A stretch of DNA of 64,000 nt from Cohnella zeiphila (GCF_014212055.1 NZ_JACJVO010000020.1:160533-224532), one strand, 5' to 3'; shown: positions 27,617 to 36,686, counted from the stretch's first letter. The notes: generated from the sequence alone by a model not told the origin. A program made the numbers and translations.

Positions 27617-28032
27617 TTCGTACGATGCTTTTTCCGCCGGCAGCTGATCCGCTTCTTTCTTATATCGGTTGCAGAGAGAGCGCCGGAGTCCCGCCGATGA
27701 CATTTCCCATGAGTCCCAATCCGGGTCGGTTCACGCTTCCTGCACTGTAAAAAAGGGCCGGAAAGCGCCCCGATGCGGGGCGGGTTGCGCCGACTCATCG
27801 GCGGCGACAAGCCGCGATGCCTGAGATCTTCGGATAGTTCCCTGCCGCGAGATTGGGTCCTGCACCTCTCTGTCGATCCGGATTAGGGAATAGAGGCATG
27901 CTTTTGTGCGACTTCGGTCGCAATTTCGTACGGGTACCCCAAAACCCGCGCCCCTTCCCGTCGAAGGCTGTGGTTAGACGGCGGCCGAAGGACGAGTGCC
28001 CCGCACATCTGGAAGAGGAGCGTGTATGAACA
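27617..28032. other. 416-base non-coding stretch before the SLH gene
   Basis: The only clear structure is a small GC hairpin (CGCCCC-GATG-GGGGCG, near 27767-27783) without a T run. I looked for c-di-AMP (ydaO) and c-di-GMP riboswitch landmarks, since these often precede wall-protein genes, and did not find them. No promoter stands out. Confidence 0.4.
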
Positions 28033-29265
28033 ATGACATTTGCAACCAAGAAAGACCGGAAGCGGACAAACCCGGTATGGAAGCGCGCGACCGTCGCGAC
28101 CATGGCTGCGGCGATGCTGGTCGGCGGTGCTTCCGGGGCGTTCGCGGACAGCAAAGGGCATGGGAACGGCAACGCGCAGGGCCATTCGCAAGAAGCGAAG
28201 GCAAAAGGCAAAATCGAGCTCAACCTGAATTTCTCCGATCTGAAGGAGAACGATTGGAAGTGGGCTTACGAGCATATCATTCGCCTGGCTTCCAAGCAGG
28301 TTTTCAATGGCTATGAGGACGGCAGCTTCAAGCCGGCCAACAGCATCAAGCGCATCGAGGCGATCGTGGCGGCGGTCCGCCTGCTCGGATTGAAGGACGA
28401 AGCCGAGTCGGACGCCAACATGAACGCCCAGTTGAACTTCAAGGATTTCGATCAGATCAAGAAAAAGTACCCGTGGGCGGTCGGCTACCTGAAGGTGGCG
28501 CTGGAAAACGATCTGTTCGCGGAGGGCGATACGTCCGTGCAGCCGGACAAGCCGGCCGACCGGCTGTGGGCGACCGTTCTGCTCGTCAAGGCGCTGAAGC
28601 TGGACGGCGAGGCGAAGACGAAGATGGATGCGCAGCTCACCTTCAAGGATGAGGATAAAATTCCGGCCGGCTCCGTCGGTTACGTGGCCGAAGCGCTGGA
28701 CAAAGGGCTGATCACCGGCTATTCGAACAACACGTTCCAGCCGAACAAGCCGGTTACCCGCGCCGAGTTGGCCGCATTGCTGGACCGGGCGGACGGACAA
28801 ATGCCGGACAGCCCGGATTCGCAGGCAATCAACGGTTCCGTCGTCTCGTTGTCCGGAAGCTCGCTGAGCGTCAAGAAGTCGGACGGAACGACCGTGGCGC
28901 TGACGCTGGATCCGAACGTGTTCGTGTTCCGCGGCGACAGGAAAGTCGCGGCTTCCGCTCTTGTTAGCGGGGACCAGGTGCTCGTTCGCACCTACGAGGG
29001 CAACGTCGTGTTCATCGAAGTGACCCAAGCGGCGACGGCTCCCGTGACGACCACGGATACCGGCACGGTCAGCTACTATACCCTGAACTCGAATCAGCTG
29101 GCCACGCTGACGTTGTCCAAGGTCGGAAGCGACGGCACGTCCCAATCCGTTCTGTATAACGTGGCGGACAACGTCGTCGTCACCGGCGGCAACCTGGCTC
29201 AGAATCAGACGGTCACGGTCACGATCACCAACAACGTGGTCACCGGCATCGCCATCCAGTCCTAA
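28033..29265 (+). CDS. S-layer homology (SLH) domain protein
   Basis: A 410-residue exported protein. The signal peptide spans about 1-38 (basic start, then VATMAAAMLVGGASGAFA). Three SLH domains follow: about 70-120 (AYEHIIRLASKQVFNGYEDG), 130-185 (AVGYLKVALENDLFAEGD) and 195-255 (SVGYVAEALDKGLITGYSNN), which bind pyruvylated wall polymers. The C-terminal half (about 265-410) is a Thr/Val/Ser-rich beta-type region of unknown role. ATG is 12 bases after GAGGAG. It is a surface-attached protein, followed by its own terminator. Confidence 0.92.
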   Translation: MTFATKKDRKRTNPVWKRATVATMAAAMLVGGASGAFADSKGHGNGNAQGHSQEAKAKGKIELNLNFSDLKENDWKWAYEHIIRLASKQVFNGYEDGSFKPANSIKRIEAIVAAVRLLGLKDEAESDANMNAQLNFKDFDQIKKKYPWAVGYLKVALENDLFAEGDTSVQPDKPADRLWATVLLVKALKLDGEAKTKMDAQLTFKDEDKIPAGSVGYVAEALDKGLITGYSNNTFQPNKPVTRAELAALLDRADGQMPDSPDSQAINGSVVSLSGSSLSVKKSDGTTVALTLDPNVFVFRGDRKVAASALVSGDQVLVRTYEGNVVFIEVTQAATAPVTTTDTGTVSYYTLNSNQLATLTLSKVGSDGTSQSVLYNVADNVVVTGGNLAQNQTVTVTITNNVVTGIAIQS

Positions 29266-29296
29266 ACGTTTTTGGACGGACGAGCCGGACATACAT

Positions 29297-29347
29297 GGCG
29301 AAGGCGGACTGCCGGGGTTCCCCCATCCTCGGCGGTCCGCCTTCGCT
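29297..29347 (+). terminator. Terminator of the SLH gene
   Basis: GCGAAGGCGGAC and GTCCGCCTTCGC form a strong stem with additional inner pairing (GCCG and CGGC); the downstream T run is short (CATTTAG). Confidence 0.7.
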
Positions 29348-29412
29348 CATTTAGGCCGGCGTTCCTGCATGGCTAACCTCGCCCTAAACCTCACTCGACC
29401 TGCACATCTTAC

Positions 29413-29570
29413 GTCTCGCCGCAAGCCTCCGTTAACCGATTATTTCGGCCATCTCCGCCAGTATGTCTCGCCGCGAGCCTTTATTAACCGTTTTTTTCGG
29501 CTATCTCTGGCTGCTTCCCCTGCCGTAGGCCTTCGTTAAGCTCATTTTTCGGTTATCCGCTCTCCTCCGT
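29413..29570 (-). repeat. Three tandem 52-bp repeats with a GCCGAAA hairpin (family B)
   Basis: Units can be aligned from the GCCGC/GCCGT block at 29418, 29470 and 29522, giving an exact 52-bp period. Each holds, on the minus strand, GAGATAGCCGAAAAAA followed by CGGTTAA (variants in units 1 and 3). The same core occurs at 57006-57090. The array fills the gap between the SLH terminator and the ecsA promoter. Confidence 0.75.
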
Positions 29571-29621
29571 TCTTCTTGATTGCGGTTCATGCTTTGCTTT
29601 GTGCCCGTCCGGCCGCTGATC

Positions 29622-29627
29622 TATAAT
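29622..29627 (+). promoter_or_regulatory. Putative -10 box of ecsAB
   Basis: TATAAT lies 39 bases before the ecsA start. The -35 region is weak (TTTGTG at 18 bases). Confidence 0.45.
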
Positions 29628-29665
29628 GGTACCATGAAGGTTACGAGAGAAAGGGGGAGGTCGGC

Positions 29666-30442
29666 ATGACGCCGACGCAATCTTCGGTTCCGGCGCTGGA
29701 GATCGACCGGTTGACCGGAGGGTACAGCCAGCGCAGGCCGGTGCTGCACGAGATCAGCTTCAAGGTGATGCCGGGGGAGATGACCGGCCTGATCGGCTTG
29801 AACGGGGCGGGCAAAAGTACGGCCATCAAGCATATTCTCGGCCTGATGCTGCCTCATTCCGGGGAAGTGAAGGTGGCGGGCGTCAGGCTGAGCGAAGACC
29901 GCGCCAAATTTCGGGCGTCTTGCTCTTACGTTCCCGAGCAGCCGACTTTGTTCCCGAACCTCACGGTGGCCGAGCATCTGAGATGGACCGCCATGGCGTA
30001 CGGTTTGGACGAGGGAGAAGCCGACCGGCGGGCGGCCGGGCTCGCCGAGACGTTCCGGATGGAGAAGGCGATGGGGCAATTGCCGGACACGCTCTCCAAA
30101 GGGATGAAGCAGAAGGTCATGCTGATGAACGCTTTGCTCGTCTCGCCTCCGCTGCTCATTATCGACGAGCCGTTTCTCGGACTTGATCCGTTGGCGACGC
30201 GCGCTCTGTTGGAAGCGTTGGAGGAAGCCCGCAGGAGAGAGTGCGCCATCCTTCTCTGCTCCCACATTCTCCCCGCTTTGGAGCGTCGGGCGGACCATTT
30301 GGTCGTGCTGCATCAGGGCAAAATCATCGCCTCCGGCACGCCTGACCAGGTGAAGGAGGCCGCCGGCGGGCAGCCGACGCTGGACGACGCCTTCGAAGCG
30401 TTGGTGCTGAACGCCGAACGAGGGGGACGTCCCGTTGGCTGA
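29666..30442 (+). CDS. ecsA: ABC transporter ATP-binding protein, EcsA type
   Basis: A 258-residue ATPase. Walker A is GLNGAGKST, the Q-loop is SYVPEQPTLF, the signature reads LSKGMKQKV (variant of LSGGQ), Walker B is LLIIDEPFLGLD and the switch His is in LLCSHIL. It pairs with the overlapping permease gene that matches EcsB. In Bacillus, EcsAB affects secretion, competence and intramembrane proteolysis. ATG is preceded by AAGGGGGAGG. ecsC, third gene of the B. subtilis operon, is absent. Confidence 0.9.
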   Translation: MTPTQSSVPALEIDRLTGGYSQRRPVLHEISFKVMPGEMTGLIGLNGAGKSTAIKHILGLMLPHSGEVKVAGVRLSEDRAKFRASCSYVPEQPTLFPNLTVAEHLRWTAMAYGLDEGEADRRAAGLAETFRMEKAMGQLPDTLSKGMKQKVMLMNALLVSPPLLIIDEPFLGLDPLATRALLEALEEARRRECAILLCSHILPALERRADHLVVLHQGKIIASGTPDQVKEAAGGQPTLDDAFEALVLNAERGGRPVG

Positions 30443-31697
30443 GCCTGTCCGGTCTCGCTCCTCCGAGCTTCGGAAGCAGCGCGCGGACCGCGCTTCCGCG
30501 TTTCGCGGAGAGATGGTCCCTTATTTCCGCTATGTCCTGCAAAGCGGATTCGGCCTCGTGCTGTCCGCCTGCGCTTTTTTTCTGGTTACCGGTTATATTC
30601 GGCTGCTGGACCGAATGCCCGACCATTGGCCGGCCGACGTCGTCGGCGTTGCCGTACTGGCGCTCGCTTGCTGGTATACGCCGCTAAGGACGTATTTTCA
30701 GCCGGCCGATACCGTCTTTACCGTTCCGTTGGAACGGGAGATGCTGGCCACGGTGATCGGCCCGCAGGTACGGCGATCCTACATCGTCTCCGCGGTCAAA
30801 ATGTTGGTGCTGTTCGCCGCGTTTGCGCCGCTGTATGCGACGGCTCCCGTTACCGCAGCCGCCGCCGACGGGCGTTCGCTGACGCTTCTCGGCCTCGCGC
30901 TCGCGCTGCTCGGCGCTTGGAACGCCTTCGCCGCCTGGCAGGAGCGCCGGCTCGCCGACGCGGCATGGCGAACCGGATTGGCCTGGGCTCGTCGGCTGCT
31001 CGTCATCCCGATCGTCTGGGCTCTGCTGCTGAAGCCGTTCATCCTGGCCGTCGGATTCGCGCTGCTCTGCGCCGCGGCGCTCACGCTGCCCGTCCGCCTG
31101 CAGATCCGCCACGAACTGCCTTGGGACCGGTTGATCGCGGAGGAAGGGTCAACCCGCCGCGGGTGGATCCGATTCCTCGGCTGGTTCGTCGACGTCCCTT
31201 CAGCGGCGGCGCGGCCGTCGAAACGCCGCTGGATCGTCTGGGCCGCGGACTTGCTGCCGCGCCGGCAAGCTTCCGCCTGGCGCTACTTGTACGCCAAAAC
31301 GCTGCTTAGAAGCGAGTCGTTCGGCGCCTTCTGGAGATGGAACGCGCTGCTGATCGTCATTTTGCTCTGGACGGGGCAGCCGATCATCGATCTGATCGCC
31401 TACGCCATGGCCGTTTTCGTCGGCAGCCTGCAGTTGACCGAGCTCGGCCGCATCCGCTTCGCCGAGAACGCGTCGGCGGTGCCGCTTGATCCGCAGGGGC
31501 GCCGTCCCGCCGCCGCCGCGGTCGCCCGGACGGCGGGACTGACCGCCGTCCTTCTGCTCTGGCTGGCGGCGGCTCTGCCCGCCCGGCCGTTCGATACGGC
31601 GACGTGGCTGATCGCGCTCGCCGCCGGACTGCTCTGGGCCGGCTGGCTGATTCCCCGCCGGCTGGGCAAGGCACCCGCGGACGAAGACGACGATTGA
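30435..31697 (+). CDS. ecsB: ABC transporter permease, EcsB type
   Basis: A 420-residue membrane protein. The cytoplasmic N-terminus (SSELRKQRADRASAFRGEMV) is followed by several hydrophobic helices (first pair about 38-85, further helices about 120-160, 185-215 and 310-410). The length and layout match EcsB. The start is TTG at 30435, overlapping the end of ecsA by 8 bases, so translation is coupled. Its transcript would run into the 51-bp repeat array at 31775. Confidence 0.88.
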   Translation: MAEPVRSRSSELRKQRADRASAFRGEMVPYFRYVLQSGFGLVLSACAFFLVTGYIRLLDRMPDHWPADVVGVAVLALACWYTPLRTYFQPADTVFTVPLEREMLATVIGPQVRRSYIVSAVKMLVLFAAFAPLYATAPVTAAAADGRSLTLLGLALALLGAWNAFAAWQERRLADAAWRTGLAWARRLLVIPIVWALLLKPFILAVGFALLCAAALTLPVRLQIRHELPWDRLIAEEGSTRRGWIRFLGWFVDVPSAAARPSKRRWIVWAADLLPRRQASAWRYLYAKTLLRSESFGAFWRWNALLIVILLWTGQPIIDLIAYAMAVFVGSLQLTELGRIRFAENASAVPLDPQGRRPAAAAVARTAGLTAVLLLWLAAALPARPFDTATWLIALAAGLLWAGWLIPRRLGKAPADEDDD

Positions 31698-31774
31698 TGG
31701 TCGTCCGCCCGCAACCGCCAAAAAAGCTGCGAACGGATCGCTCCGCTCGCAGCTATTTTGGCATCCTGCGCTTC

Positions 31775-32010
31775 ATTCCGCCAAAGAGGGCAATCCGGTT
31801 GCCCTCTTTCGCCCTCTGCGCCGCAATTCCGTCAAAGAGGGCAATCCGGTTGCCCTCTTTCGCCCTCCGCGCCGCAATTCCGCCAAAGAGGGCAAGCTGG
31901 TTGCCCTCTTTCTCCCTCCGCGCCGCAATTCCGCCAAAGAGGGCAATCTGGTAAGCCTCTTTCACCCTCCGCGCCGCAATTCCGCCAAAGAGGGCAATCT
32001 AGTTACCCTC
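31775..32010. repeat. Five tandem 51-bp repeats, each with an 11-bp hairpin (family C)
   Basis: Units begin (ATTCCG) at 31775, 31826, 31877, 31928 and 31979, an exact 51-bp period. The first three contain AAAGAGGGCAA, five bases, TTGCCCTCTTT, a perfect inverted repeat; units 4 and 5 have decayed right arms. The joining segment (CGCCCTCCGCGCCGCA) is also conserved. It lies after ecsB and before the converging aminotransferase gene. Open frames on both strands are by-products of the 51-base (17-codon) period. Confidence 0.9.
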
Positions 32011-32106
32011 TTACATGCGAGGCAACGCCTTTTGCCGGCGGCCGGTCGGTCAGTTGATCTTACTAACTCACCTGCCGAAGCCAAGGCGTCGCTCGGCCGA
32101 CCCCGC

Positions 32107-33426
32107 TTACTTGCTCGAAGCTACGCCACCGGCTGCCTTTACGTCGAGCGTCGCCTTGTGGATACGGTCGAACAGGTCTTCGAGCTGCGGCTCCTCGATG
32201 CAGGAGAAGGCGACGCGCAGATCCGTCTCGCCGAGCGCGATCGTGCCGACGCCGTACTCCGCGAGCAGGCGCTGGCGCACCGCTTCCGCGCCGGCGTTCT
32301 TCAGCTTCAGGCACATGAAGTAGCCGGAGTTGAACGGATAGTAGTCCCACTCGTCGCCGTACTTGCCGCTGTCCAGAATCTGCTTCACTTTGTTCGCGCG
32401 GCCTTTCATGATGGCGAACTTCTCGGCCTTCTGGTCTTCGAACTGCGGCGACTTCAGTGCCTCCAGCACGAACGTCTGCGACGGGTGCGGTCCGCTCGAG
32501 ATCGTCGCGCGGATGATGCCGAGCGTCTTCTGCTCGAGCGCGGCGAGGGTCGCTTCCGTAGCTCCGCCGTACGTGATGAAGCCGACGCGGAAGCCCCATA
32601 CGTATTCTTCCTTCGTCGCGCCGTCGACCTTGATCGGCAGCACGCGCTCGTGCAGGCCGCACAGCCGGCCGAACAGCGATTGGTGCAGCGAATCTTCGAA
32701 GAAAAGGCCGAAATACGCGTCGTCGGTCACCGCGACGACGTTGATGCCGGCTTCGGCGGCGTCCTTGATGGCGGCGACGATGGCCCGGCCTTCTTCGGCT
32801 CCCGGCGTGTAGCCGGTCGGATTGTTCGGGAAGTTGAGCACGACGATCGCCTTGCCCTTCGCCTTCTGGGCGAACAGGGCGTCGCGCAGCGCAGCCGCGT
32901 TGAACTTGCCTTGATCGTTATATAGCGGATATTCGACCATCACCGCCCCGCGGCGAATGCCGAAGGTCAGCTCGTAATTCTCCCAGTTTTTCTCGGGCAG
33001 CACGACCGCGTCGCCGGCGTCCGCGAACAGGTCCGCCACGATGCTGAGGCCGTGCGTCAGCGCGTTGGTCACGACGGGCAGGCTGATCCCGTGGCCCTCG
33101 ATCGTCGGATTCTCCTTGAGCATCTTGTCGCGCCAGACGGTGCGCAGTTCCGGTTTGCCCGCCGGAGGCGCGTACTCGTACAGATCTTTGGGCGCGAACG
33201 CGGACAGCTTCTCTTGAATGACGTCCAGATGCATCGGCTGCCCGTTCTCGGTGGCGATGCCGATCGTCGCGTTGTACACGTTCGCCTTCTGCTTGGCTTC
33301 CGCCGACTGGCTCAGAATGCCGACTTTCGGGAAATAGATCGCCTTGCCCAAATCGGATAGCATCTCGGCGATCCGCGGACTCTCCCGCTTGATCGTGTCG
33401 TTCAACTGCTGCGCGAGGGGATTCAT
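32107..33426 (-). CDS. Aminotransferase class I/II, PLP-dependent
   Basis: A 439-residue fold-type I enzyme. FPNNPTGYTPG is the region contacting the cofactor phosphate and substrate, VTDDAYFGLFF carries the Asp/Tyr that bind the pyridine ring, and the Schiff-base lysine is probably in VDGATKEEYVWGFRVGF, with Arg further on (DLRVAFSC). The substrate cannot be deduced. The ATG at 33426 follows GGAAGGAAGAGA; an upstream open stretch lacks start signals and is ignored. Confidence 0.88.
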   Translation of the reverse strand: MNPLAQQLNDTIKRESPRIAEMLSDLGKAIYFPKVGILSQSAEAKQKANVYNATIGIATENGQPMHLDVIQEKLSAFAPKDLYEYAPPAGKPELRTVWRDKMLKENPTIEGHGISLPVVTNALTHGLSIVADLFADAGDAVVLPEKNWENYELTFGIRRGAVMVEYPLYNDQGKFNAAALRDALFAQKAKGKAIVVLNFPNNPTGYTPGAEEGRAIVAAIKDAAEAGINVVAVTDDAYFGLFFEDSLHQSLFGRLCGLHERVLPIKVDGATKEEYVWGFRVGFITYGGATEATLAALEQKTLGIIRATISSGPHPSQTFVLEALKSPQFEDQKAEKFAIMKGRANKVKQILDSGKYGDEWDYYPFNSGYFMCLKLKNAGAEAVRQRLLAEYGVGTIALGETDLRVAFSCIEEPQLEDLFDRIHKATLDVKAAGGVASSK

Positions 33427-33550
33427 TGCTTCTCTTCCTTCCACGTAATCAGGTTGCGGCGACGCCTCTTTCGGTCGCCGTTCGTTCGCAGTTATTATAC
33501 ACCATCGGAAGGAGAGCGTCACCGAGATTGGCGGCAATTTTCGGCAGCGA

Positions 33551-34225
33551 TCAGACATCCTTTTCGCGGAATGTTTCTTCCTTGGCGGCGAGTGCTTCCC
33601 GCCTGCGCGCCTCTTTGCTCGGGGGAGCGAGCGCATGCATCCTCCCGACCGTCTCGTGGTCGCCCGGCAAGCCGCGCCGCTCAAGGGCTTCGGCGAGTTG
33701 GCCGCGTTTTTTGTCGGAAAGGTTCTGTCCGAATTTGAATTTGCCCGTCATCTCGGCGACGTTAAGCCGCAGAACGGCGACGCCGCGCAGTGAAGAGACG
33801 TACTTCGGGTCTTCCGCGTCGATCGGCGCGTGGCCTCCTTCCGGCTGCATCTTTCCCAGCAGAACGGACAGCGCGAGCGCCTTCTCCTCGGCCGACTCGA
33901 CCTGATCGACCGTTCCCCGCAGCCGGACGGACCGGAAGTAGACGGTGGCGGGACAGGCCAGATAGGGATCGCTGAAATAGGAAGGGATAAACGCGTGAGC
34001 TTGATAAACGGCGAACTCCGCGCGGGAGTCGAGGGCGAGGCCGCTCATTTTCTCCCCTTTTTTGCTGCCGTGGAAGTAGACGTTGCCTTGATGGTAGGCG
34101 TAATTGATCGGGACGGCCTTCGGCCAGCCGTCCTCGCCGATGAACGTCAGCACGCCGTCGTAACGTTCGTTCAGAAATTGTTCGCACTGGGCTTCGTCGC
34201 TTACTTCGAATTCGGATCTGCGCAT
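33551..34225 (-). CDS. Pyridoxamine 5'-phosphate oxidase-family flavin-binding protein
   Basis: A 224-residue protein with the split-barrel FMN-binding fold (NimA/PNPOx-like). Conserved pieces are RYDGVLTFIGEDGWPKAVPI, VYFHGSKKGEKMSGL and CPATVYFRSVRLRGTV. The last 60 residues are a charged helical extension. ATG at 34225 has a perfect AAGGAGG. It is divergent from the MocR gene across a 114-base promoter region, a classic arrangement in which a MocR/PdxR-type regulator controls a vitamin-B6-related gene. The exact reaction is unknown. Confidence 0.88.
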   Translation of the reverse strand: MRRSEFEVSDEAQCEQFLNERYDGVLTFIGEDGWPKAVPINYAYHQGNVYFHGSKKGEKMSGLALDSRAEFAVYQAHAFIPSYFSDPYLACPATVYFRSVRLRGTVDQVESAEEKALALSVLLGKMQPEGGHAPIDAEDPKYVSSLRGVAVLRLNVAEMTGKFKFGQNLSDKKRGQLAEALERRGLPGDHETVGRMHALAPPSKEARRREALAAKEETFREKDV

Positions 34226-34261
34226 GGCGCGTCCTCCTTGTATGGCGAGATTGTGACTTAG

Positions 34262-34303
34262 TGTAGAGGGTCGATTGACAATTGAAAAGATCCAATCTAC
34301 ATT
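34262..34303 (+). promoter_or_regulatory. Promoter and possible operator between the PNPOx and mocR genes
   Basis: TTGACA (34275-34280) and TACATT (34298-34303) are 17 bases apart. The inverted pair TGTAGA (34262-34267) and TCTACA (34296-34301) brackets the core promoter and could be bound by the MocR protein. Confidence 0.5.
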
Positions 34304-34339
34304 AAAATGAATAGACCATTTCGCGAGGAGGGGGACGTC

Positions 34340-35890
34340 GTGGCGCTCCAGCTTCCGTACGAGAGCTTCCTGCGGGAATGCGGCTCCAAGCATCTGGCCC
34401 TCTACCGCGCCATCCGCGCCGGCATCGCGGGGGGACGGCTGCAGCCGGGGGAACGCCTGCCGTCGACGCGCCAGCTCGCCGGCTTGTACGGCGTATCGCG
34501 AGGGAGCGTCAGCCTCGCTTACGAGATGCTGGCGGCCGAAGGCTATGTCCGCGCGGGCGTCGGCCAAGGGACTTTCGTCTCCGATGAGGCGGCGGCGCCG
34601 ATCGGTTCGAAGGCGGTCTCGCCCGGCGCGAACCAGCGGAGCCGATCCGAGCCGGAGGCGTTGTCCGCATGGGGCCGGCGCGTGGCAAGCGATGCGGACG
34701 AGCCGGCCAGCCGCGGCGGAGACGCGGGTCCGGCGAATGACGACGTCTGCTCGTTTGTCCCGCGGGGAATGGGGGAACGCTGGTTTCCGTGGAAGGAATG
34801 GCGCTCTTCGGTCGCGGCCCAATGGCGGAAGATCGGCACGGGGGAGGAGGATGCCGACTCCGCCGCCGACGGCAGCCTGAGACTCCGGCAGGCGATCGCG
34901 CTGCGGCTGCGGCGGGAGCGGGGGATCGTGTGCGACGCGGAGGACGTGGTCGTCACCGCCGGCTCGCAGCAGGCGATCGCGCTGCTGTCGCAGCTGCTGC
35001 TCGAGGAAGGACGGACGGCCGTCGCGGAGAACCCGTGCTACGCGGGCACGCGCCGGGCGATCGCGGCGACGGGAGCGTCGCTGGCATTGGCGCCGGTCGA
35101 CGGCCAAGGCATTTTTCCCGCCGACTGGGACGCCCGGCTTCTGTTCGTGACGCCGACCCGGCAATTCCCGACCGGCGCGGTGCTGAAGCTGGAGCGGCGG
35201 CTGGAGCTGCTCGCCTGGGCGTCGCGGAGAAAGGCGTGGATCGTGGAGGACGATTACGACAGCGATTTTCGCTGGGGAGGCCGGCCGATCGAACCGCTCA
35301 AGTCGCTGGACCGGGAAGGGAGAGTCGTCTACGTCGGCAGCTTCTCCCGGTCGATGCGGACGGAGGTGCGCATCGGCTATGCGGTGCTGCCGCGGGCGCT
35401 GCGCGAGCCGTTCGCCCGGGCCAAGCGGCTGTACGATACGCACCCTGTCGGAATCGCCGAGCAGCTGGCGCTGGCGGAATGGATGGCGGACGGCGGCTTC
35501 GACCGGCATCTGCGGCGGTCCCGGCGGATTTTTCACCGGCTGCAGGAACAGTTGAAGAACGGCCTCGAGGGACGACTTGGGGACCTGTTCGAAGTGGCGC
35601 CCGCGGATGCGGGGCTGTTCCTTTTCGCCCGCTGGCACGGCAGCCGGGAGGACTATGACCGGCTCGCCCGGGAGTGCCGCGGACGCGGCGTTCGCTGGGG
35701 CGACGGGCGGCCTTATTACGCGGGAGATACGGCCGAGCAACCGCCGTCGGCGCTGTTCGGCTTTGCGCACCTGGACGAGGAACGGATCGCGGAAGGGCTT
35801 GCGCGGATTCGCCAAGCGGCGGAAACGCTTGGTCTGATATCGCTGCGGCCGCCGCTCGGCCGTTCAGCTCAAAGGGGGTCGATCGGATGA
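34340..35890 (+). CDS. MocR-family regulator (GntR HTH fused to aminotransferase-like domain)
   Basis: A 516-residue protein. The N-terminal GntR winged helix spans about 10-75 (LQPGERLPSTRQLAGLYGVS). A disordered linker follows (about 80-125), then a fold-type I aminotransferase domain with FTPTRQFPTGAVL-like sequence (VTPTRQFPTG) and VEDDYDSDFRW. The position that normally holds the PLP-binding Lys (GTFSK in relatives) reads GSFSR, Arg337, so the internal aldimine may be missing. The GTG at 34340 follows GGAGGGGG; the ATG at 34307 lacks a ribosome binding site and overlaps the promoter. The next gene overlaps its stop (ATGA). Confidence 0.88.
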   Translation: MALQLPYESFLRECGSKHLALYRAIRAGIAGGRLQPGERLPSTRQLAGLYGVSRGSVSLAYEMLAAEGYVRAGVGQGTFVSDEAAAPIGSKAVSPGANQRSRSEPEALSAWGRRVASDADEPASRGGDAGPANDDVCSFVPRGMGERWFPWKEWRSSVAAQWRKIGTGEEDADSAADGSLRLRQAIALRLRRERGIVCDAEDVVVTAGSQQAIALLSQLLLEEGRTAVAENPCYAGTRRAIAATGASLALAPVDGQGIFPADWDARLLFVTPTRQFPTGAVLKLERRLELLAWASRRKAWIVEDDYDSDFRWGGRPIEPLKSLDREGRVVYVGSFSRSMRTEVRIGYAVLPRALREPFARAKRLYDTHPVGIAEQLALAEWMADGGFDRHLRRSRRIFHRLQEQLKNGLEGRLGDLFEVAPADAGLFLFARWHGSREDYDRLARECRGRGVRWGDGRPYYAGDTAEQPPSALFGFAHLDEERIAEGLARIRQAAETLGLISLRPPLGRSAQRGSIG

Positions 35891-36672
35891 TCCAATTGTC
35901 GCCGGATTCGTTCGTGCTGCTGCCGTACTTCGCCAAGACGGTGTGCGAGCCCGGCTGGAAGTGGGCGAAGCGGGAGAAGCCGCTGGCCAACTACGATTTG
36001 TTCTATGTCTGGAGCGGGGAAGGGGAAGTCGTGCTGAACGACAAGCCTTACGCGGTCGGCAAGGGGAGCTGCTTCCTGTTCCGGCCGGGCGACCACACGA
36101 GCGCGACGCATCAGCCGCAGAAGCCGCTCGTGCTCACGTACCTTCACTTCGACGTAGCCGAGCCGGCCGGGCTCGTTCCCGAACCGTACCGGGTCGTCGA
36201 CGACCCGATCGATTTCGAGAACCTGCTGTCCCGCTACGTGCGCCTGTTCCTCGTCAAGACGTTCGCCGCCGAAGAGGAAGCGCGGCTGATTCTGAAGCAG
36301 TTGATGATCCACCTGCTGCGCCAGGATCGCGCGGAGCCGGTCGAGCGGAAGGCGAGCAACCAGCTGACCGAGAGCATTCACGAGGTAGCCAACTATATCC
36401 GCCAGCACCCCGCCGCCAATCACCGGGTCGACGATCTGGCCGCGCGGGCCGGCCTGTCCGCCCGCTATTTCTCGATCAAGTTCAAGGAACTGATCGGGAC
36501 GTCGGTGCAGACGTACATGATCCGCTCCCGCATCGAGCGGGCGCAGCATCTGCTGCTTCACGCCGGCATGAACGTCACCGAGGTGGCGGATACGCTCGGC
36601 TATCGCGATATCTTCTTTTTCAGCCGCCAATTTAAGCAGTACACGGGAAAGAGCCCTTCGGAACTTCGATAG
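35887..36672 (+). CDS. AraC-family transcriptional regulator
   Basis: A 261-residue regulator with an N-terminal cupin-like sensing domain (about 1-120, containing KGSCFLFRPGDHTSATH) and two C-terminal helix-turn-helices (RVDDLAARAGLSARYFSIKF and VTEVADTLGYRDIFFFSRQF). It overlaps the mocR stop by ATGA. The cupin domain type is that of sugar-responsive regulators, and the next gene downstream is the secreted GH66 enzyme, so it could regulate the glucan island as well as or instead of the B6 pair. Confidence 0.88.
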   Translation: MIQLSPDSFVLLPYFAKTVCEPGWKWAKREKPLANYDLFYVWSGEGEVVLNDKPYAVGKGSCFLFRPGDHTSATHQPQKPLVLTYLHFDVAEPAGLVPEPYRVVDDPIDFENLLSRYVRLFLVKTFAAEEEARLILKQLMIHLLRQDRAEPVERKASNQLTESIHEVANYIRQHPAANHRVDDLAARAGLSARYFSIKFKELIGTSVQTYMIRSRIERAQHLLLHAGMNVTEVADTLGYRDIFFFSRQFKQYTGKSPSELR

Positions 36673-36686
36673 GGCTCTTTGTTTTT
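36648..36686 (+). terminator. Terminator of the mocR-araC operon
   Basis: AAAGAGCCC and GGGCTCTTT pair around the araC stop codon and are followed by GTTTTT. Confidence 0.8.

Noticed and set aside
27617..28032. Riboswitch upstream of the SLH gene
   Set aside because: Landmarks of the c-di-AMP and c-di-GMP riboswitches are missing; only one small hairpin is visible.
31775..32010. CRISPR array
   Set aside because: The whole 51-bp unit is conserved, so there are no unique spacers, and no cas genes are near.
31753..32057. Small repeat-containing open frames on both strands in the 51-bp array
   Set aside because: 51 is a multiple of three, so the array stays open in several frames. No start signals are present.
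33427..33684. N-terminal extension of the aminotransferase frame
   Set aside because: No start signal, and the first residues of the family match the ATG at 33426.
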